In this document: piece after piece, positions 31,693 through 34,536 of the stretch
How positions within the stretch are numbered: the stretch's first letter is position 1
Layout of the letters: the number at the start of each line of letters is the position of its first letter
NCBI GenBank assembly: GCA_002479455.1
Contig: DLNB01000061.1
Coordinates: forward strand, 1-34,536
Reading direction: 5' to 3'
Origin: Acetothermia bacterium UBA7521
GTDB taxonomy: Bacteria > Bipolaricaulota > Bipolaricaulia > Bipolaricaulales > Bipolaricaulaceae
DNA length: 34,536 bases
The notes under the pieces: generated by a model
What the model saw: the letters and a program-made list of their open reading frames with translations, nothing else
Databases searched by the model: none
What the model was told of the DNA's origin: nothing
Translations under genes and position numbers: made by a program

Positions 31693-32094
31693 CTACGGCC
31701 GGGCCTCGACCTCGATCGTGATCTCGGTCGAAAGGGAACTCCCTACGGAGCAGTACCGTTCATGCGACAACTGGGCCGCCTTGCGCAGGTTCTCCTCCGG
31801 CACGCCCTCCGCCTGGAACAGGAGCTTCGCCGTGCGGAACGCCTTCGGGTGCTCCGGGGCCCGCTCCGCCGAGATGACGATCTCCAGGCTGCGCGCCGGG
31901 GTGCGCATCTTCTCCAGGATCGAGACGATGTCCATCCCCGTGCACCCGCCGAGGGCGCACAGGAGGAGCTCGGTGGGCCGCGGGGCGCTGTTCGCCCCGC
32001 CCACCTCCTGCCCGGCGTCCATCGCCACGGTGTGCCCCGAGGGCCCTGCCCCCACGAACCGCATTCCCTTCTCCCACTTCACCTTGGCTTCCAT
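31693..32094 (-). CDS. OsmC/Ohr-family protein
   Basis: A 133-residue protein. RPTELLLCALGGCTGMDIVSIL carries the first reactive cysteine and SHERYCSVGSSL the second, the pair used by OsmC/Ohr thiol peroxidases on organic hydroperoxides; this branch (YhfA-like) is less well characterised. ATG at 32094 is chosen because the residues before it (MKHALRYPLG) are not part of the family. It is divergent from the arsR-glutaredoxin operon across an 83-bp gap; both concern thiol chemistry. Confidence 0.88.
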   Translation of the reverse strand: MEAKVKWEKGMRFVGAGPSGHTVAMDAGQEVGGANSAPRPTELLLCALGGCTGMDIVSILEKMRTPARSLEIVISAERAPEHPKAFRTAKLLFQAEGVPEENLRKAAQLSHERYCSVGSSLSTEITIEVEARP

Positions 32095-32131
32095 GCCGAG
32101 AGGGTACCTCAGGGCATGCTTCATCTCAACG

Positions 32132-32171
32132 GTTCAACGACAGTTGAACATTCGCCGCACCCGGCTATACT
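32132..32171 (+). promoter_or_regulatory. Promoter and operator of the arsR-glutaredoxin operon
   Basis: A perfect inverted repeat GTTCAAC-GACA-GTTGAAC (32132-32149) overlaps a -35 box TTGAAC (32144-32149). After a 16-bp spacer comes -10 TATACT (32166-32171). The GTG start of arsR is only 6 bases after the -10, so the mRNA should start at or next to the start codon (leaderless). The repeat is a likely ArsR-type operator and could also affect the divergent OsmC gene. Confidence 0.7.
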
Positions 32172-32177
32172 CCGCCC

Positions 32178-32495
32178 GTGGACCGAGAGATCGCGGAGCT
32201 GGCGAAGGCGTTCGCCGCCCTGGGGAGCGTGGAGCGGATTCACATCCTGAGCTACCTGCTCGCCCAGAAGGGCTCCCACTGCGGGCAGATCGCCCACGCG
32301 TTGGGAATGTCCACCTCCGCCTTCTCGTACCACCTGCGGCTTCTGGAGGAAGCGGGGCTCGTGGAGCGGAGTCGGAACGGCCGGCTGCACTGTTTGAGCT
32401 TGACCCCGGCGCTGAAGGAGCTCCTGTCGCCGGGGATCCGGAAGAAACTGACCGAGGAGGGAACGAGATGGACCAGCACGTCGAGCGCGAAGTGA
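32178..32495 (+). CDS. ArsR-family transcriptional regulator
   Basis: A 105-residue winged-helix protein: LAKAFAALGSVERIHILSYLL, then CGQIAHALGMSTSAFSYHLRLLEEAGLVERSRNGRLHCLSLT. It lacks the ELCVCDL metal site of arsenic sensors; two cysteines (GSHCGQ and LHCLS) could serve in redox or metal sensing, which is inference. It probably represses its own operon through the inverted repeat in its promoter. The glutaredoxin gene starts inside its last 28 bases. Confidence 0.88.
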   Translation: MDREIAELAKAFAALGSVERIHILSYLLAQKGSHCGQIAHALGMSTSAFSYHLRLLEEAGLVERSRNGRLHCLSLTPALKELLSPGIRKKLTEEGTRWTSTSSAK

Positions 32496-32713
32496 TCGTG
32501 TACAGCACCCCCACCTGCCCGTGGTGCGGCGTGGCCAAGAAATACCTGGACGGCAAGGGGATCGCCTACACCGAGGTGGACGTGGCGGCGGACCACCAGG
32601 CAGCGATGGAGATGGTGCGCAAGACGGGGCAGCAGGGCGTCCCGGTGATCGAGGTGGACGGCGAGTTCGTGATCGGGTTCGACAAGGCCCGCCTCGACGC
32701 CCTGTTGGGGTGA
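32468..32713 (+). CDS. Glutaredoxin-like protein (CPWC)
   Basis: An 81-residue thioredoxin-fold protein. VYSTPTCPWCGVAKKYL has the CPWC active site, QQGVPVIEVDG the cis-proline loop, and GFDKARLDALL the C-terminal helix. This short form resembles the glutaredoxin/NrdH-like proteins of anaerobes. AGGAGG lies 8 bases before the ATG, inside the arsR gene. A 3' copy of the same gene lies 0.9 kb downstream. Confidence 0.92.
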   Translation: MDQHVEREVIVYSTPTCPWCGVAKKYLDGKGIAYTEVDVAADHQAAMEMVRKTGQQGVPVIEVDGEFVIGFDKARLDALLG

Positions 32714-32804
32714 GCTTGGCCTGGAACAGTGTTCAGGCTGTTCGTGTATGAGCCCGTAGCTTGGGCAGCGGGTGGCGTTCTCGGGGCGCAGTCATGGATG
32801 ACTC

Positions 32805-33230
32805 CTACTCCGCCTCAAGGAGCATCAGGAACTCAGCCGGCTGCACGATCCTGATGCCGCGGTAGCTACCCAGCGCCAACAGGTGACGGTCCCCGGTTAC
32901 GACGTAGTCGGCGTCCGTCTCGAGTGCCGCGCTCAGAACGAAGTCGTCGCTGGGATCGTCATGGACGACGCGAACGAGGCGTCGTCCCGGTGTGATCACG
33001 GCTGCTGCCGCGATCAACTCAACAAGCCGGGATACCTCATCAGGCACCAGCTTCTGATACTCGCGGATTCGAGGACGCTGTAGAACCCTCTCCAGTTCAC
33101 GCAGCAGGGCGCGGGACGTGGCAAGCTCGACCTTGCCGTCCAGCCATGCCCGAAGCACCCGTCCCGGCGCACCCTCCCGAGCGATGGTTGCGCTCACCAC
33201 CACGTTCGTGTCGGGGACAAAGCGAATCAT
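32805..33230 (-). CDS. PIN-domain toxin (COG1569 type)
   Basis: A 141-residue PIN nuclease: FVPDTNVVVSA (Asp7), RELERVLQRPRIRE (Glu45), DDPSDDFVLSAALETDADYVVTGD (Asp95/96, Asp108, Asp114). This is the branch annotated as putative toxin of toxin-antitoxin systems. It starts 18 bases after the AbrB-type antitoxin gene on the same strand. Confidence 0.9.
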   Translation of the reverse strand: MIRFVPDTNVVVSATIAREGAPGRVLRAWLDGKVELATSRALLRELERVLQRPRIREYQKLVPDEVSRLVELIAAAAVITPGRRLVRVVHDDPSDDFVLSAALETDADYVVTGDRHLLALGSYRGIRIVQPAEFLMLLEAE

Positions 33231-33248
33231 GAACCGAGCCCACGGGGG

Positions 33249-33518
33249 CTACCGGCGACCGGTGCGGACCTCGCCCACGGCCTTCTCCACGTCAGCTTCC
33301 ACAGCGGCCGGATCTGCGCCCTTGTTCCGTTCCCATACGGGCTCAAGCAGCTGCGCCAGCTCCGCCTTGGCCCGATCCACCACGGCCATCGGCCGCAGGA
33401 CGAGCTGGTCGCCGCAGCGGGCGATCTCCACGTAGTCGCCCTCCCGAAGCCCCATCTCCTCACAGAGATCCTTCGGGATGCTCACCTGTCGGCTGCGCGT
33501 GATCTTCACCAGCGGCAT
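33249..33518 (-). CDS. AbrB/SpoVT-type antitoxin
   Basis: An 89-residue protein. MPLVKITRSRQVSIPKDLCE and MGLREGDYVEIARCGDQLVL form the swapped-hairpin AbrB DNA-binding fold; the rest is a charged toxin-binding tail. AAGGAGG lies 5 bases before the ATG. Upstream, a direct repeat of TTCATACT-like words (minus strand, about 33550-33564) and TACAAT (33548-33543) may be the operator and -10. It pairs with the PIN gene downstream. Confidence 0.88.
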   Translation of the reverse strand: MPLVKITRSRQVSIPKDLCEEMGLREGDYVEIARCGDQLVLRPMAVVDRAKAELAQLLEPVWERNKGADPAAVEADVEKAVGEVRTGRR

Positions 33519-33634
33519 GATCGCCTCCTTCCCTTTGGAAGGATTGTAGTATGAAAGTATGATAGGCTTCGCTCAGCGATTGTCAAGGACGCGAGGGCAC
33601 CGGCGCTTCGTGGCAGGTGTCAGGTGTATGGAGC

Positions 33635-33730
33635 CGGAAGACCGGGCAGCAGGGTGTTCCGGTGATCGAGGTGGACGGCGAGTTCGTGATCGGGTTCGAC
33701 AAGGCCCGCCTCGACGCCTTGTTGGGTTGA
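33635..33730 (+). pseudogene. 3' remnant of a second glutaredoxin gene
   Basis: These 32 codons encode RKTGQQGVPVIEVDG and the rest of the glutaredoxin C terminus through its stop, identical in protein to the intact gene at 32468-32713. The DNA differs at six positions (codons for R, T, G, V, L and the final G), all of them synonymous. The 5' part is missing; the AbrB promoter region lies where it should be. No start codon is in frame, so it is not expressed as a protein. Confidence 0.85.
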
Positions 33731-33793
33731 TCTGGCGCCGAGAGGGCAGCATCACGGATCCCTGTTAGCATCCCTTACCGACTGGCTTAGGGG

Positions 33794-33823
33794 CGCTCGC
33801 TGCCGCTTCTGTTCGGGCGAGCG
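33794..33823 (+). other. Long hairpin before the last open frame
   Basis: CGCTCGC pairs with GCGAGCG (7 bp), then after a 2-base bulge CCG pairs with CGG, closing an 8-base loop. It lies 27 bases before the GTG of the next frame. It may be an RNA leader element or terminate transcription from upstream; no T tract follows. Confidence 0.35.
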
Positions 33824-33849
33824 GGACCCGCCAACCATGGGGAGATGCC

Positions 33850-34104
33850 GTGACTGAGCTTAGCGGAGAACAGACAGAGGCGTTGTGCTCATTTCTGGAA
33901 GATCTTCAGGTTGAAACAAGCGCCGCACCTCAGGGCAGCGAGAAGAAGCATGGCCAGGGTAAGGGGTACCGAAAGGAAACGCCCGAAGCAGCCCGGAGGC
34001 GGACCATCTCCGGTGTGCGGACGCTTGAGCTGCTGTTGGAGATGGTCCTGTCCCAAGATCGAGCCCGCCATGCGCTCTCTCACGCTCTCCGGAAGCCGCG
34101 GTAA
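33850..34104 (+). CDS. Hypothetical small protein, weak call
   Basis: An 84-residue frame with a GTG start and GGGGAG 6 bases upstream. It begins MTELSGEQTEALCSFLEDLQ, a plausible amphipathic helix, and is charged throughout; there is no recognised domain or membrane segment. An overlapping minus-strand frame (33889-34110) with a hydrophobic stretch is an alternative, so this may not be a gene. Confidence 0.3.
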   Translation: MTELSGEQTEALCSFLEDLQVETSAAPQGSEKKHGQGKGYRKETPEAARRRTISGVRTLELLLEMVLSQDRARHALSHALRKPR

Positions 34105-34536
34105 CAGCATAGCGTCTCCTCACACGACACCGTGCCGGGCCTGAGGACTGCGAGAAACCATGCCGTTCTCACAGACTGGGACGAGCCAAGCCCCCAAGAG
34201 CCGAGGATCGGGCCACGGGTCCTCCCCCTGTTGGAGATGAAGCCAGCGAAGGTAGAACCTTCCGGGTGGCCTTCCGTCATGACCTGTGCAGGCAATGCCG
34301 GGGTATGGGGGGATGAGGTTGTGTGCGCCGCGTGGCCAGACGGTTCGGTCACAGGGAAGGCCGTGGTGTGTTGTCGGTCCGCTCCGATGTGCCAGCGGCC
34401 AATGGCCCGCTGGCTGGTGTCGCACGGCGATGTCAGCCGGACTTCGTGCGACCGACCCGGACCCGCACGGTCAGAGGAACTGGAGGTTCAAGTCCTGGCC
34501 TGCACCTGACCGTTCTGACCCGACTTTGAACTCTTG
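34105..34536. other. No identified gene
   Basis: About 430 bases up to the window edge. Open frames here have no recognisable domain or good start. A hairpin GCCAGCG / CGCTGGC lies near 34391-34414, and GGTTCAAGTCC near 34485 looks like a tRNA T-loop but has no matching acceptor stem. I cannot assign a function. Confidence 0.3.

Noticed and set aside
33794..33850. Possible c-di-AMP (ydaO-type) riboswitch
   Set aside because: GGGACCC followed by ATGGGG recalls part of that motif, but the second half and the conserved ending are not found.
34132..34509. 125-residue plus-strand frame at the right end
   Set aside because: Low-complexity composition, no ribosome site and no recognised motif.
34470..34510. 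Possible tRNA 3' end (GGTTCAAGTCC)
   Set aside because: The T stem has only 3 pairs, and no sequence within 100 bases upstream pairs with the would-be acceptor strand CCTGCAC.

Overview
The window is about 34.5 kb of high-GC bacterial DNA, densely packed and switching strand often. GTG and TTG starts are common, Shine-Dalgarno sites of the AGGAGG type are clear, and there is a MurE ligase, so this is a bacterium with a peptidoglycan pathway. There is no rRNA or other marker that fixes the lineage. The gene set (class II fructose bisphosphatase, fused ADP-forming acyl-CoA synthetase, Mut7-C, tandem-ACT protein, YkuK, many toxin-antitoxin genes) fits an uncultured, possibly anaerobic group such as Bipolaricaulota (Acetothermia). 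That is a low-confidence guess.

Layout. 0-10 kb is housekeeping: a truncated MGDG-synthase-like glycosyltransferase, a DUF454 membrane protein, glpX with a DUF3795 gene, a secreted papain-like peptidase, a GAF-PAS-GGDEF cyclase, a small membrane protein, a mobB / MFS / alkyltransferase-like (ATL) operon, mutY and panB. 10-18 kb is an accessory island with visibly lower GC: a HelD/UvrD helicase with an inserted nuclease-like segment, two decayed mazF tails, an XRE-ImmA/IrrE antitoxin with a frameshifted PIN-like partner, vapBC, a flavodoxin and mazEF. 18-24.4 kb has an MTH1-like Nudix hydrolase, two GNAT acetyltransferases, a Mut7-C nuclease, a tandem-ACT protein, a methyltransferase followed by a close relative of kanamycin nucleotidyltransferase ANT(4'), and a secreted metzincin-type protease. 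24.4-32.7 kb has coaE, murE, a ykuK / histidine kinase / response regulator operon, an ADP-forming acyl-CoA synthetase with a structured leader, an OsmC protein, and an arsR-glutaredoxin operon with a clear operator and a leaderless start. 32.8-34.5 kb has an AbrB-PIN toxin-antitoxin pair sitting between the intact glutaredoxin gene and the 3' remnant of a second one, then about 0.8 kb with no gene I can identify firmly.

Repeats stand out. Two sets of short palindromes share one geometry: a GTAG foot, an 8-nt stem, a 5-nt loop and an 8-nt stem. They occur alternately inverted at 31.46-31.68 kb and 8.05-8.15 kb, which is how REP/BIME elements mobilised by RAYT transposases are built. A second, larger inverted repeat (ACCACGAAG type) lies at about 1.0, 18.6 and 31.4 kb. 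No CRISPR array, rRNA or convincing tRNA was found. The first 50 bases include a run of 14 G and may be unreliable.
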